From positions 558,001 through 622,000 of the forward strand of contig NZ_FNIC01000002.1 in NCBI RefSeq assembly GCF_900103935.1: 64,000 nt of DNA, read 5' to 3'. Shown here piece by piece: positions 43,258 through 52,148 of the stretch. Each line of letters opens with the position of its first letter. Positions within the stretch are counted from its first letter, which is position 1. Below the pieces are notes generated by a model, which saw only the letters and a list, made by a program, of their open reading frames with translations, did not search any database and was not told the DNA's origin. Made by a program: the position numbers and the translations under genes. Source of the DNA: Nocardioides szechwanensis (lineage in GTDB: Bacteria > Actinomycetota > Actinomycetes > Propionibacteriales > Nocardioidaceae).

Positions 43258-43827
43258 GACCTTGATCGAGGTCAGGCGGGGCTCGGCGAGGCGGAGGTTC
43301 TCGCCGCCCATCTCGGTGCAGCGCAGGTGCACGGGCAGCGACGCGTCCGGGACCGTGATGACCTGCTGGAGCGTGAAGCTGGCGACCTCACCCGGGGCGC
43401 CGTTGGCGGCCAGGGCGAAGCGCGCCTCGTTGAGGACCACGCCGCCCTGCACCAGCGCGCAGCGGTTGGAGATCGCGGGCACGCCGGCGGCGAAGTTGTC
43501 GATGGTGCCGCTGGCCGTCACCAGCTGCGAACCGGGCACGATGCCGACGGTCAGCAGGTTGGTGCAGTCGTCCAGCGTGGTGTCGGCACACGTCGGCACC
43601 TCGAGGAACAGGTTGGTGTCGGCGTCGGACTTCAGCGTGGTCCGGGCCGACGCGTGCAGGTCGCCGAAGCGGACGCTGCCGTTCTTGACGTCGAGCGTCG
43701 TGATGGTGCCGTTCTTGATCTGCTTGCCGGTGATCAGCTTGGCGGCAGTCGCGCCACCGGCCATGGCGACGAGCAGTACGACGGCGGCGAGGATGGCGGC
43801 GGGGAGGGCGCGGGTGCTGCGGAACAT
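43252..43827 (-). CDS. exported protein of unknown function
   Basis: 191 residues. Signal peptide or anchor (1-29, AAVVLLVAMAGGATAA), then KLITGKQIKNGTITTLDVKNGSVRFGDL, a short repeated motif (xIKNGTIT..DVKNGSV) that I know from many exported Nocardioides-type proteins, often preceding a beta-rich domain. The remainder has Cys pairs (CADTTLDDC and RCALV...LRC). ATG at 43827 after GGAAAG. Stand-alone; its 3' end abuts the palindromic terminator. Confidence 0.75.
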   Translation of the reverse strand: MFRSTRALPAAILAAVVLLVAMAGGATAAKLITGKQIKNGTITTLDVKNGSVRFGDLHASARTTLKSDADTNLFLEVPTCADTTLDDCTNLLTVGIVPGSQLVTASGTIDNFAAGVPAISNRCALVQGGVVLNEARFALAANGAPGEVASFTLQQVITVPDASLPVHLRCTEMGGENLRLAEPRLTSIKVG

Positions 43828-43953
43828 GGTCTTTCCTTCGGTTCGGTGGCCGCCTCGTTGCGGCCGGTGAAGGAAGACTCGTCGCCGGGGCACCCCCCGG
43901 GCATGAGGGAAGATCCCTCAACTGGGGGTCCTGGGGGCTACCCAGGGTGCGGG

Positions 43954-44799
43954 TCAGACCAGCCCGAGGCGTCCGGCGAGCCGGTCGAGCGAGCCGAGCA
44001 CCTCGTCGGGAGCCTTGTCCGGGACACCCCAGATCAGCTCGGTGGCACCCTGCTCGGCCCACGCCATCAGGTCCTCGGGGTTGGGCCTGAAGGCGATCAG
44101 GATCCGGATCTCAGGGGCGCCGTCGCGACCGGCGTCGGCCCACGCCTGCTTCAGGGCGGTGATCTGCCCGGAGATGTCCTGCTGGGTCGGGGTGGTCATC
44201 CAGCCGTCGGCGTTGGCGGCGATCCAGGCGAACGTCTTCGGGCCGCCGCCGGCACCGATGATCAGCGGGATGTGCGCGGCCGGCTTGGGGAAGGCCCACG
44301 ACGGCCCGAACGACACGAACTCGCCGTCGTACGACGCCTCCTCCTGCGTCCACAGGGCGCGCATCGCCTCGACGTACTCACGCAGCACGGTGCGCCGCTT
44401 GCCGGCGGGGACGTGGTGGTCGGCCAGCTCGTCGGTGTTCCAGCCGAAGCCGGCGCCTATCTCGACGCGGCCACCCGAGAGGTGGTCGAGCGTGGCGATC
44501 TGCTTGGCCAGCGTGATCGGGTCGGACTCGACCGGCAGCGCGACCGCGGTCGACAGCTTGATCCGCGACGTCGCCTGGGCGACGGTCGCCAGGGAGACCC
44601 AGGGGTCGAGGGTGCGCAGGTAGCGGTCGTCGGGCAGCGTCTCGTCGCCGGTGCCGGGGTGGGCCGCCTGGCGCTTGACCGGGATGTGGGTGTGCTCGGG
44701 CACGTAGAACGTGTCGAAGCCCCGCTCCTCCGCGGCCGCGCCGAGGGTGGCCGGCCGGATGCCGCGGTCGGAGGTGAAGAGGACGAGTCCGTTGCGCAT
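43954..44799 (-). CDS. LLM-class F420-dependent oxidoreductase
   Basis: 281 residues with the luciferase-like TIM-barrel pattern: FDTFYVPEHTHIPV, RIKLSTAVALPVESDPITLAKQIATLDHLSGGRVEIGAGFGWN (the flavin/F420-binding core), and IPLIIGAGGGPKTFAWIAANADGW. Actinobacterial members mostly use F420. Substrate unknown. ATG at 44799 with TAGTGT ending 6 nt upstream, leaderless; divergent from dapE. Confidence 0.9.
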   Translation of the reverse strand: MRNGLVLFTSDRGIRPATLGAAAEERGFDTFYVPEHTHIPVKRQAAHPGTGDETLPDDRYLRTLDPWVSLATVAQATSRIKLSTAVALPVESDPITLAKQIATLDHLSGGRVEIGAGFGWNTDELADHHVPAGKRRTVLREYVEAMRALWTQEEASYDGEFVSFGPSWAFPKPAAHIPLIIGAGGGPKTFAWIAANADGWMTTPTQQDISGQITALKQAWADAGRDGAPEIRILIAFRPNPEDLMAWAEQGATELIWGVPDKAPDEVLGSLDRLAGRLGLV

Positions 44800-44902
44800 G
44801 CCCGAACACTAGAACGTGTTTCAGTTTTCGGGAAGCGGGGCTAGTGCTTCGCGCGCGTTTCGGTCACTTAGTGGGGGTTGCAACGCCCGACAAGTGATGG
44901 GA

Positions 44903-44920
44903 TCCCCGGCCGGCCGGGGA
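44903..44920. promoter_or_regulatory. perfect 18-nt palindrome upstream of dapE
   Basis: TCCCCGGCCGGCCGGGGA lies 33-50 nt before the dapE ATG, in the 153-nt divergent spacer with the LLM gene. It could be a regulator site or a hairpin in the dapE leader. No ribosome-binding site is evident before dapE. Confidence 0.5.
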
Positions 44921-44952
44921 ATCCGCCACGGCCGGGCTGGTTGACTGGCGCC

Positions 44953-46032
44953 ATGCAGCTCGACCTGACCGCCGACGTCGTGACCCTCACCCAGCAGCTC
45001 GTCGACATCGAGTCGGTGAGCAAGGGCGAGCAGGCGATCGCCGACGTGGTGGAGGCGGCACTGACACCGCTCGCGCACCTCACCGTCACCCGCCACGGCA
45101 ACACCGTCGTCGCCCGCACCGACCTCGGCCGCTCCGAGCGGGTGGTGATCGCCGGCCACCTCGACACCGTGCCGCTCAACGACAACCTGCCGAGCCGCCT
45201 CGACGAGGAGACCGGCCTCCTGCACGGCCTGGGCACCTGCGACATGAAGGGCGGCGACGCCGTCATCCTGCGCCTGGCCGCCACGCTGCCCGAGCCCAAC
45301 CGCGACCTGACCTTTGTCCTCTACGAGTGCGAGGAGATCGACTCCGAGTTCAACGGCCTCAACCTGCTCAGCCAGAGCCACCCCGAGCTGCTCACCGCCG
45401 ACTTCGCGATCCTGATGGAGCCCTCCAACGGTGTCGTCGAGGCCGGCTGCCAGGGCACGCTCCGCGTGGACGTCCGTACGACGGGCGAGCGGGCCCACTC
45501 CGCGCGCAGCTGGAAGGGGGTCAACGCCATCCACAAGGCGGCCGACGTCCTGGCCCGGCTCAACTCCTACGAGGCGCGCAAGCCCGTGATCGACGGGCTG
45601 GAGTACCACGAGGGGCTCAACGCGGTCTTCGTCCGCGGCGGCGTCGCCGGCAACGTCGTACCCGACGAGTGCGTGGTCGAGGTCAACTACCGCTTCGCCC
45701 CCGACCGCTCCGAGGCCGCGGCCGAGCAGTTCGTCCGCGACTTCTTCGACGGCTTCGAGGTCACGCTGACCGACACAGCGCCGGGCGCGCTGCCGGGGCT
45801 CGACCGCCCCGCCGCCAAGGCGTTCATCGAGGCGGTCGGCGGCCCCGACGCGGTGGTCAACCCGAAGTTCGGCTGGACCGACGTCGCCCGCTTCACCGTC
45901 CTCGGCGTGCCGGCGGTCAACTTCGGCCCCGGCGACCCGATGCTGGCTCACAAGCAGGAGGAGTTCGTGCCCGTCGACCAGATCCGCAGCTGCGAGCGCG
46001 CCCTCACCGACTGGCTGGGGGAGACCCGATGA
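44953..46032 (+). CDS. dapE: succinyl-diaminopimelate desuccinylase DapE
   Basis: 359 residues, M20 dizinc amidohydrolase. Metal ligands fit GHLDTVPLND (His, Asp), GTCDMKGGDAV (bridging Asp), YECEEIDSEFNG (catalytic Glu-Glu) and a late His in PMLAHKQEEFV. It releases succinate from N-succinyl-LL-DAP, the step after DapC. First gene of a tight cluster with LOG and DivIVA (ATGA overlaps). Confidence 0.94.
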   Translation: MQLDLTADVVTLTQQLVDIESVSKGEQAIADVVEAALTPLAHLTVTRHGNTVVARTDLGRSERVVIAGHLDTVPLNDNLPSRLDEETGLLHGLGTCDMKGGDAVILRLAATLPEPNRDLTFVLYECEEIDSEFNGLNLLSQSHPELLTADFAILMEPSNGVVEAGCQGTLRVDVRTTGERAHSARSWKGVNAIHKAADVLARLNSYEARKPVIDGLEYHEGLNAVFVRGGVAGNVVPDECVVEVNYRFAPDRSEAAAEQFVRDFFDGFEVTLTDTAPGALPGLDRPAAKAFIEAVGGPDAVVNPKFGWTDVARFTVLGVPAVNFGPGDPMLAHKQEEFVPVDQIRSCERALTDWLGETR

Positions 46033-46754
46033 AGTCCAAGGCCAAGGGCCCGATCCTGCAGCGCCGCGACCAGGTCGACGCCACCACCACCGACCAGCGG
46101 CTGCTCGACTCGCGCGGCCCGACCGACTGGGTCCACTCCGACCCATGGCGGGTGCTGCGGATCCAGGCGGAGTTCGTCGAGGGCTTCGGCGCCCTGGCCG
46201 AGCTCGGCCCGACGATCGCGGTCTTCGGCTCCGCGCGCACCCCCGCCGACCACCCGTCGTACGCCGTGGCGGAGCAGGTCGGCCGACGGCTGGTGGAGGA
46301 GGGCTTCGCCGTGATGACCGGCGGCGGCCCGGGCGTGATGGAGGCGGCCAACCGCGGGGCCAGCCAGGCCGGCGGCCTGAGCGTGGGCCTCGGCATCGAG
46401 CTGCCCTTCGAGTCGGGCCTCAACGAGTGGGTCGACGTCGGCATCAACTTCCGCTACTTCTTCGTCCGCAAGACGATGTTCGTCAAGTACTCCCAGGGCT
46501 TCATCGTCCTGCCCGGCGGACTCGGCACCCTCGACGAGATGTTCGAGGCGCTCACGCTCGCCCAGACCCAGAAGGTGACGGCGTTCCCGGTGGTCCTCAT
46601 TGGCACCGCCTACTGGAGCGGGCTGCTCGCGTGGTTGCGCGACACCGCGCTGGCCGACGGCAAGATCGCCGAGAGCGACCTCGACCGGCTGATCCTCACC
46701 GACGACGTCGACGAGGCGGTCGCGGTCATGACGGCCTCCAGGAGCACCCGATGA
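46029..46754 (+). CDS. LOG-family (TIGR00730) Rossmann protein
   Basis: 241 residues with the LOG signatures GSARTP near 68, GGGPGVMEAANRGA near 97 and PGGLGTLDE near 163. Characterised LOG proteins release adenine from cytokinin nucleotides or act as nucleotide-5'-monophosphate phosphoribohydrolases; the mycobacterial orthologue (Rv1205) also follows dapE. The N-terminal 50 residues are an actinobacterial extension. ATG overlaps the dapE stop by 4 nt. Confidence 0.9.
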   Translation: MKSKAKGPILQRRDQVDATTTDQRLLDSRGPTDWVHSDPWRVLRIQAEFVEGFGALAELGPTIAVFGSARTPADHPSYAVAEQVGRRLVEEGFAVMTGGGPGVMEAANRGASQAGGLSVGLGIELPFESGLNEWVDVGINFRYFFVRKTMFVKYSQGFIVLPGGLGTLDEMFEALTLAQTQKVTAFPVVLIGTAYWSGLLAWLRDTALADGKIAESDLDRLILTDDVDEAVAVMTASRSTR

Positions 46755-47059
46755 TGTGGTTCTTCGCGATCCTGATCGTGCTCGCCATGGGCGGGGTCGC
46801 GATGGTCGCGGCCGGCAAGGGAGCCCCCCTCGCGGAGGCGTACGACGACCGGCCCGACGCCCTGGTGCCCACCGACGGGCCGCTCACCGGACGCGACCTG
46901 CGCCGGGTGCGCTTCTCGCTGGGTTTCCGCGGCTACCGGATGTCGGAGGTCGACGCGCTGCTCGACCGGCTGGCCCGTGAACTCGACGCGCGACCCGACC
47001 CTCAGGGGCCCGGCCAGCCCTTCGGCCGCGAGGCTCGTGGCGGCGACCCCGCCGCGTAG
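46751..47059 (+). CDS. small DivIVA-domain membrane protein
   Basis: 102 residues. An N-terminal membrane helix (2-22) is followed by RDLRRVRFSLGFRGYRMSEVDALLDRLARELD (about 49-80), the DivIVA lipid-binding motif in which F and R at the loop insert into curved membrane. The coiled-coil tail of full DivIVA/Wag31 is missing. The equivalent gene sits in this place in mycobacteria (Rv1209 type). Probable role in polar or septal envelope growth. ATG overlaps the LOG stop. Confidence 0.85.
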   Translation: MMWFFAILIVLAMGGVAMVAAGKGAPLAEAYDDRPDALVPTDGPLTGRDLRRVRFSLGFRGYRMSEVDALLDRLARELDARPDPQGPGQPFGREARGGDPAA

Positions 47060-47074
47060 GGCACACTGCCCCCC

Positions 47075-47497
47075 GTGTCGACCGAGGTCATCGTCTACGT
47101 CCTGACCGGGCTCGCAGCACTGGTCATCGTCCTGACCAGGCTGCGCCTGGGCAACGACGACGGCGGCGCCGGACGGGTCCACGTCCCGCTGGTCCTGCTC
47201 AACGTCCACACCGTCTCCGGGGTCCTCGCGCTCGTGACCTGGCTGGTCTTCCTGCTGGCCGGCGGCTCGTTCAGCGAGAACACCGAGGCGATCGTCGGCA
47301 TCCTCGCCCTGGCCCTGTGGTGGGTCGTGGTCGTCGCCGGGCTGCTGATCCTGGTGCGCTGGCTGCCGAGCCGCGGCCGCCATGCCGCCGACGGCCGCGA
47401 GGACACCTGGTCCGAGGGGCCAGGCCTGTCGGTGCTCGCCCACGTCGGCATGCTGGTCGGGGTTTGCGTCTTCACGTGGGCCTACCTGACCATCTGA
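47075..47497 (+). CDS. four-helix membrane protein of unknown function
   Basis: 140 residues with helices at about 4-22, 38-62, 71-93 and 117-138. VNVHTVSGVLALVTWLVFLLAG and LAHVGMLVGVCVFTWAY each carry a His within the membrane, reminiscent of cytochrome-b-type or DUF2231-like helices, but no firm family call is possible. GTG at 47075 with CACACT ending 7 nt upstream; the gene follows DivIVA by 15 nt. Confidence 0.75.
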   Translation: MSTEVIVYVLTGLAALVIVLTRLRLGNDDGGAGRVHVPLVLLNVHTVSGVLALVTWLVFLLAGGSFSENTEAIVGILALALWWVVVVAGLLILVRWLPSRGRHAADGREDTWSEGPGLSVLAHVGMLVGVCVFTWAYLTI

Positions 47498-47498
47498 C

Positions 47499-48302
47499 AT
47501 GCGCAGTCTCGGAACCCTCCTCGCCAGCGTCCTCACCGCCGGCCTCATCGCCACCCTGCTCACCCCGCCCGTGTCGGGCGCGGCCCCGGCCCAGCAGACG
47601 GCAAAGGCCGCCGCCCCCGACCGGCCCGCGGTCATCGAGAAGCGGGTCATCGGCAAGTCGGTGCGCGGCCGCCCGATCGTGGCCTGGCACCTCGGTGAGC
47701 CGGCCGCCCCCGACGTCGCGACCGTCGTACTGATCTCCACCATGCACGGCGACGAGCCGGCCACCCGCCGGATCCTCGAGACGCTGCGCGACGGCGCACC
47801 GGTGCACGAGATCGACCTGTGGGTCGTGCCGACGTACAACCCCGACGGGCTGGCCCGCGGCACCCGCAAGAACGCGCGAGGCATCGACCTCAACCGCAAC
47901 TACCCCTACGCCTGGGCCGACCTCGACGGCAGCTACGAGTCCGGCCCGAAGCCGGCGTCGGAGCCGGAGACCCGCGCGATGATGCGCTTCCTGGGCGAGG
48001 TGCGCCCGGACCGGATCCTGAGCTTCCACCAGCCGCTGCTCGGCGTCGACACCGACACCAAGCGCCCGGCCTTCGCTCGCCGCGTGGCCCGCAAGCTCGA
48101 CCTGCCGCGCCGCTCACTCACCTGCGGCGGGGTCTGCCACGGCACCATGACCGGCTGGTTCAACCACAACTTCAAGGGCGCGGCGCTCACCGTCGAGTAC
48201 GGCTACCACCCCTCGCGCCGGCGGATGACCCGCGTGGCGCCGGGCCAGGTGCTGTCGGTCTTCGACGCCTACCGCGGCCCGCGCAGCCTCGAACCGCTCT
48301 AG
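47499..48302 (+). CDS. secreted M14 zinc carboxypeptidase-like peptidase
   Basis: 267 residues. Signal peptide (1-28, ending SGAA). M14 zinc site H83-G-D-E86 (HxxE), NPDG, then GIDLNRNYPYAW (substrate-binding Asn-Arg), the third His in LSFHQPL, and a late Glu in LTVEYGYH. In such small secreted M14 proteins the substrate is often a peptidoglycan stem peptide, which fits this cell-wall neighbourhood but is inference. Starts 2 nt after the preceding stop. Confidence 0.85.
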   Translation: MRSLGTLLASVLTAGLIATLLTPPVSGAAPAQQTAKAAAPDRPAVIEKRVIGKSVRGRPIVAWHLGEPAAPDVATVVLISTMHGDEPATRRILETLRDGAPVHEIDLWVVPTYNPDGLARGTRKNARGIDLNRNYPYAWADLDGSYESGPKPASEPETRAMMRFLGEVRPDRILSFHQPLLGVDTDTKRPAFARRVARKLDLPRRSLTCGGVCHGTMTGWFNHNFKGAALTVEYGYHPSRRRMTRVAPGQVLSVFDAYRGPRSLEPL

Positions 48303-48308
48303 GCCGCT

Positions 48309-49115
48309 CTAGCGTCCCTCGAAGACCGGCTTCTCCTTGGCCACGAACGCCGCGACCGCGGCGGCGTGGTCGGCGGTGGCGCCGGTCTTCTGCATCATCG
48401 CGCTCTCGAGCTCGACCGCCTCTTCGAAGGAGTGGCCGGCGGCGTAGGCCACCGACTGGCGGATCGCGCCGAACGCCACGGTCGGGCCGGCGGCGAGGCG
48501 CGAGGCCAGGTCGGAGGCGACGGTGGTCAGCTCGTCGGCCGGCACCACCTGGGTGGCCAGTCCCAGCTCGAGCGCCTCGTCGGCCTTCACCGTGCGCGGG
48601 AAGTAGAGCAGCTCCATGGCCTTGGCCCGGCCGACAAGCATCGGCAGGTGGTAGCTGGCTCCCGTGTCGCAGGAGAGCGCCACGTTGGCGAAGGCCAGGT
48701 TGAAGCCGGCCGTGTCGGCCACGATCCGCAGGTCGCACGCGAACGCCAGGCTGGCCCCGGCGCCCGCCGCCACGCCGTTGACCGCGGCGATGACCGGCTT
48801 GGCCATGCCGGCCAGGGCGGTGACGATCGGGTTGTAGTGGTCGTCAACCGTGGCGAAGAGCTGGTCGCTGCCGCCGTTGTGGAGCAGCTGGATGTGCTCC
48901 TTGAGGTCCTGGCCAGTGCAGAACGCGCGGCCGGTGCCGGTGAGCACCACGCAGCGCACGGCGGGGTCGTCGGCGACGGTCCGCACGATCTCGAGAAGCA
49001 GCACCTTGGTCGCCACGTCGAGGCTGTTCATCGCGTCGGGGCGGTTGAGGGTGATGGTGGCGACGCCGTCGGTCGTCTCCAGCTGCACGGGCGCGGCTGA
49101 CGTGGAAGAGGTCAT
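48309..49115 (-). CDS. enoyl-CoA hydratase/isomerase family protein
   Basis: 268 residues, crotonase fold. Oxyanion-hole loops VVLTGTGRAFCTGQDLKE near 56 and AAVNGVAAGAGASLAFACDLR near 104 are intact. The Glu pair of a true hydratase is not plainly present (NVALSCDTGASYHLP follows), so isomerase or another crotonase activity is possible. ATG at 49115 with CAGACT ending 7 nt upstream. The PaaX-type regulator directly upstream on the same strand suggests linkage to CoA-ester catabolism. Confidence 0.88.
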   Translation of the reverse strand: MTSSTSAAPVQLETTDGVATITLNRPDAMNSLDVATKVLLLEIVRTVADDPAVRCVVLTGTGRAFCTGQDLKEHIQLLHNGGSDQLFATVDDHYNPIVTALAGMAKPVIAAVNGVAAGAGASLAFACDLRIVADTAGFNLAFANVALSCDTGASYHLPMLVGRAKAMELLYFPRTVKADEALELGLATQVVPADELTTVASDLASRLAAGPTVAFGAIRQSVAYAAGHSFEEAVELESAMMQKTGATADHAAAVAAFVAKEKPVFEGR

Positions 49116-49128
49116 GCGGGCCAGTCTG

Positions 49129-49905
49129 TCAGGACGTCAGACAGCGCTGCACGAAGCGGTCGGCCTCCTGTCGCAGCCGCTCGGCCTCGGCCGCGAACAC
49201 CTCCGCCGCCCGCCGTCCCGGCCAGTCCGGGGGCAGCAACTCGTCGGGCAGCCCCGGGTCGGCGAACAGGAACTTGCGCCACTCGTGGACCAGGTGGAAG
49301 CGGGCCGCGAACGCCGCCTCGTCCGGGTCGGCGTGGGCTCCCAGGTGGTGACGCAGCAGGTCGGGCGCGCTGCGCTGCCACGCGTCGTACGCCGTGCGGA
49401 GGGCGTCCAGGTCCCAGGCCGAGGTGGGCAACGGGTCGACCTCGACGGCGCGCGCCGTGTGCGCGGTGGCGGCGTCGCGGGTGAGCACGGAGGCCAGTTC
49501 GCGCCGCTCGAAGGGGCTGACCCACACGTTGTCGCCGAGCTCGGCGTAGCCGAGGTAGCCCAGGTCGGCGCGCAGCCGGGTGCGTCCCGCGCGGTGTGTC
49601 GGCGGCGCGACCAGGGCGAGGTGCCAGGTGCCGTCCCAGGCGTGCTTGGTGCTCGGGTAGATGCGCCCCGCCGCCTCGTCGAGCCGCCGGGTCGCCTGCG
49701 CGGTCGCCCGGTAGCCGCGGGCGCCGTCGATGGTGACCTGCTCCAGCCAGCCCTGCGTCATCATTCGCGAGATGGCGGTGCGGACGGCCGGAGCGGCGAT
49801 GCCGACCGGGGCCAGGAGGCGCACGAGCGCGGCTACTTTGGCCTGTCCGTCACGGCCGCGCAGGTGGTCGCCGTACAGGTCGAAGAGGGCCGACCGGGCA
49901 TGCAT
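49129..49905 (-). CDS. PaaX-family transcriptional regulator
   Basis: 258 residues: N-terminal winged helix (about 1-75; ALFDLYGDHLRGRDGQAKVAALVRLLAPVGIAAPAVRTAISRMMTQGWL), a central PaaX domain with WDGTWHLALVAPP, and the C-terminal domain with WRKFLFADPGLPDELLPPDWPG. PaaX binds phenylacetyl-CoA; similar aryl- or acyl-CoA sensing is likely. ATG at 49905 with CAGACT ending 6 nt upstream, the same hexamer as the hydratase gene 13 nt downstream. Confidence 0.92.
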   Translation of the reverse strand: MHARSALFDLYGDHLRGRDGQAKVAALVRLLAPVGIAAPAVRTAISRMMTQGWLEQVTIDGARGYRATAQATRRLDEAAGRIYPSTKHAWDGTWHLALVAPPTHRAGRTRLRADLGYLGYAELGDNVWVSPFERRELASVLTRDAATAHTARAVEVDPLPTSAWDLDALRTAYDAWQRSAPDLLRHHLGAHADPDEAAFAARFHLVHEWRKFLFADPGLPDELLPPDWPGRRAAEVFAAEAERLRQEADRFVQRCLTS

Positions 49906-50049
49906 GCGGTGAGTCTGCCAGGGCTGTGGTCCCGATCACTCCTGCCATGGGGGATAATGGTGCTCACGCCATCAACAGGAGTCAGCTCCAGGCGTGAGCG
50001 GCAGGTCCCCCCGGCTGCTATTCGAATCGGGAACAGGAAGAGGTGCCGC

Positions 50050-50217
50050 ATGGCGGCAATGAAGCCGCGGACGGGCGACGGTCCGCTAGAGGTCACCAAG
50101 GAAGGACGCGGCATCGTCATGCGCGTCCCCCTCGAAGGTGGAGGCCGGCTCGTCGTCGAGCTCAACGCCGAAGAGGCCGGCGCACTGGGTGATGCCCTCA
50201 AGAACGTCGTCGGGTGA
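50050..50217 (+). CDS. DUF3117 small protein
   Basis: 55 residues: MAAMKPRTGDGPLEVTKEG, then RGIVMRVPLEGGGRLVVELN and a helical end. This size and sequence are the actinobacterial DUF3117 family (Mycobacterium Rv1211 in the same neighbourhood), all of unknown function. ATG at 50050 after GGAAGAGG; GATAAT at about 49955 is a good -10, giving a leader of roughly 85 nt. Its stop overlaps the pepA GTG start. Confidence 0.92.
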   Translation: MAAMKPRTGDGPLEVTKEGRGIVMRVPLEGGGRLVVELNAEEAGALGDALKNVVG

Positions 50218-51794
50218 CGCGCACGTCCACGCTTCTCTCCTTCCCCAGTCAGGTCTCACCCCCGGAGTTCGCGATCAGCGGGCTCCGGCCTCACGTGATC
50301 CTCGGGGTCGACGTGGTCGCCCTGCCGGTGCTTCCGGCCGAGGCCGAGGACGGCTCCGTCCTCCTCGGCCCGGGTGCCGCCGAGCTCGGTGACGCGCTCG
50401 ACGTCGACCTGCTCGGCGCCCTCGAGGTCAGCCGGGCCACCGGCGCGGTCGGCGAGGTCGTCTCGGTCGCCGTACCCCTCGGCGCCCCCGACAACGCCGG
50501 CCTGCGGCTGGTGCTGCTGGTCGGCGTCGGGGCCCAGCGTCCCGTCGACTTCCGGCGTGCGGGTGCGGCCCTGGCCCGGGCGGTCCACGACCGCCAGGCC
50601 GTCGCGACCACCATCCCGGCCCTCGACCCCACCGCACTGTCTGCGTTCGTCGTGGGCGTGATGCTGGGGTCCTTCGGCTTCCACTGGCGCTCGACCGCCC
50701 CCGAGTCGGTGCCCGTGCCGCGCGTGGTCCTCGCCGACCTGGCCGGCACCGCCGAGCAGGCCCTCGAGCTGCGCCGCGCGATCGCGGTCGGTGGCGCCGG
50801 CTGGCGCTCCCGGATGCTCGCCTCGGTGCCTTCCAACCTCAAGAACCCCGCCTGGCTGGCCGACCAGGCCCGCGAACTGGCCGGCGAGGCCGGCCTCGAC
50901 CTGCGGATCTGGGACGAAGGCGAGCTCGAGGCCGGTGGCTTCGGTGGCATCGTGGCCGTCGGCAAGGCCTCGGCGACGCCGCCGCGGCTGATCCGCCTCG
51001 ACTACACGCCCTCCAAGTCCGCCCGCGCCGCGGCCGGCACGTCGGCCCGCAAGACGCCGACGGTGGTGCTGGTCGGCAAGGGCATCACCTTCGACACCGG
51101 CGGTCTCTCGATCAAGTCCGGCGAGACCATGGTCAACATGAAGCGCGACATGACCGGCGGCGCCGTCGTGCTCGCGACCATGGCCGCCCTCGCCGAGGTG
51201 GGCTGCCCGGTCCGCGTGGTCGGACTGGTCCCCGCCGCGGAGAACGCCATCTCCGGCAACTCCATGCGTCCCGGCGACGTCGTACGCCACTACGGCGGCC
51301 GCACCAGCGAGGTCACCAACACCGACGCGGAGGGCCGTCTGGTCCTCGCCGACGCGCTGGCCTATGCCATCGCCGAGATCGAGCCCGACGTGGTCGTCGA
51401 CGTCGCGACCCTGACCGGTGCGATGAAGGTCGCGCTCGGCCAGCAGGTGGGTGGCTTCTTCGCCAACGACGACGCCCTCGCCGCCACCCTGTTCGACTCG
51501 GCCGAGGAGGCCGGGGAGCCGCTGTGGCGCTTCCCGCTCTACGCCGGCTATGAGGACCGCCTCGCCTCCAAGGTGGCCGACGCCGACAACGCCGCGGGTG
51601 GGGCCGGCGCGATCACCGCAGCCCTGTTCCTCCAGCACTTCGTGGGCAGCACCCCGTGGGCCCACCTCGACATCGCCTCGACCGGTGACGCACCCGAGGA
51701 CAACTACGAGTGGTCCAAGGGCCCGACCGGCTTCGGCGCCCGCGCCCTGCTGGCCTGGCTGGCCCGCCCCAACCCTCTGGAAGGTGTCCGATGA
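50214..51794 (+). CDS. pepA: leucyl aminopeptidase (M17)
   Basis: 526 residues. The M17 metal and active-site segments are GKGITFDTGGLSIKSGETMVNMKRDMTGGA near 285 and N369TDAEGR375, and AIDH-like C-terminal turns follow (PWAHLDIASTGD). It removes N-terminal Leu and other residues in the cytoplasm as a hexamer with two metal ions. GTG at 50214 overlaps the DUF3117 stop, so translation is coupled. It also overlaps the next small gene by 4 nt. Confidence 0.93.
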   Translation: MTRTSTLLSFPSQVSPPEFAISGLRPHVILGVDVVALPVLPAEAEDGSVLLGPGAAELGDALDVDLLGALEVSRATGAVGEVVSVAVPLGAPDNAGLRLVLLVGVGAQRPVDFRRAGAALARAVHDRQAVATTIPALDPTALSAFVVGVMLGSFGFHWRSTAPESVPVPRVVLADLAGTAEQALELRRAIAVGGAGWRSRMLASVPSNLKNPAWLADQARELAGEAGLDLRIWDEGELEAGGFGGIVAVGKASATPPRLIRLDYTPSKSARAAAGTSARKTPTVVLVGKGITFDTGGLSIKSGETMVNMKRDMTGGAVVLATMAALAEVGCPVRVVGLVPAAENAISGNSMRPGDVVRHYGGRTSEVTNTDAEGRLVLADALAYAIAEIEPDVVVDVATLTGAMKVALGQQVGGFFANDDALAATLFDSAEEAGEPLWRFPLYAGYEDRLASKVADADNAAGGAGAITAALFLQHFVGSTPWAHLDIASTGDAPEDNYEWSKGPTGFGARALLAWLARPNPLEGVR

Positions 51795-52129
51795 ACGGCC
51801 TCACCGTCCGCTGGTCCCTCGCCGACGCCGCTGCGGGCGTGGCCGACGAGCTGCGCACCTACGTCGCGGAGACGTCGCACGCCAAGTTCACCGGGATGTC
51901 CGGACTCCGCTTCAAGACCTGGCGGATGGTCGAGGGTGAGTGGTTCGAGGGCTGCTACGTCTTCGTGAGCGACGAGGCGCGCCGCGCCTTCCAGGAGACC
52001 TTCACCGCCGGAGCCGCGGAGGCGCCCGGCTCCAAGATCATCGGCAGCTCCCCGGTCCTCATCGAGGAGTGCCACATCGTGGCCGTCGCCGAGGGCTGGG
52101 ACGGCTTCCAGGCCACTCCCCGCGGTTGA
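51791..52129 (+). CDS. YdhR/ABM-like small protein
   Basis: 112 residues. The pattern FTGMSGLRFKTWRMVEGEWFEGCYVFVSDEARRAFQETF corresponds to the ferredoxin-like dimeric alpha/beta barrel in YdhR-type putative monooxygenases (a Leu-Lys-x-Trp strand, then a GxYxF strand). No cofactor site is evident. ATG overlaps the pepA stop; last gene of the DUF3117-pepA operon, ending at a 47-nt palindrome. Confidence 0.7.
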   Translation: MNGLTVRWSLADAAAGVADELRTYVAETSHAKFTGMSGLRFKTWRMVEGEWFEGCYVFVSDEARRAFQETFTAGAAEAPGSKIIGSSPVLIEECHIVAVAEGWDGFQATPRG

Positions 52130-52148
52130 TCCGCCCGAAACTGACACA

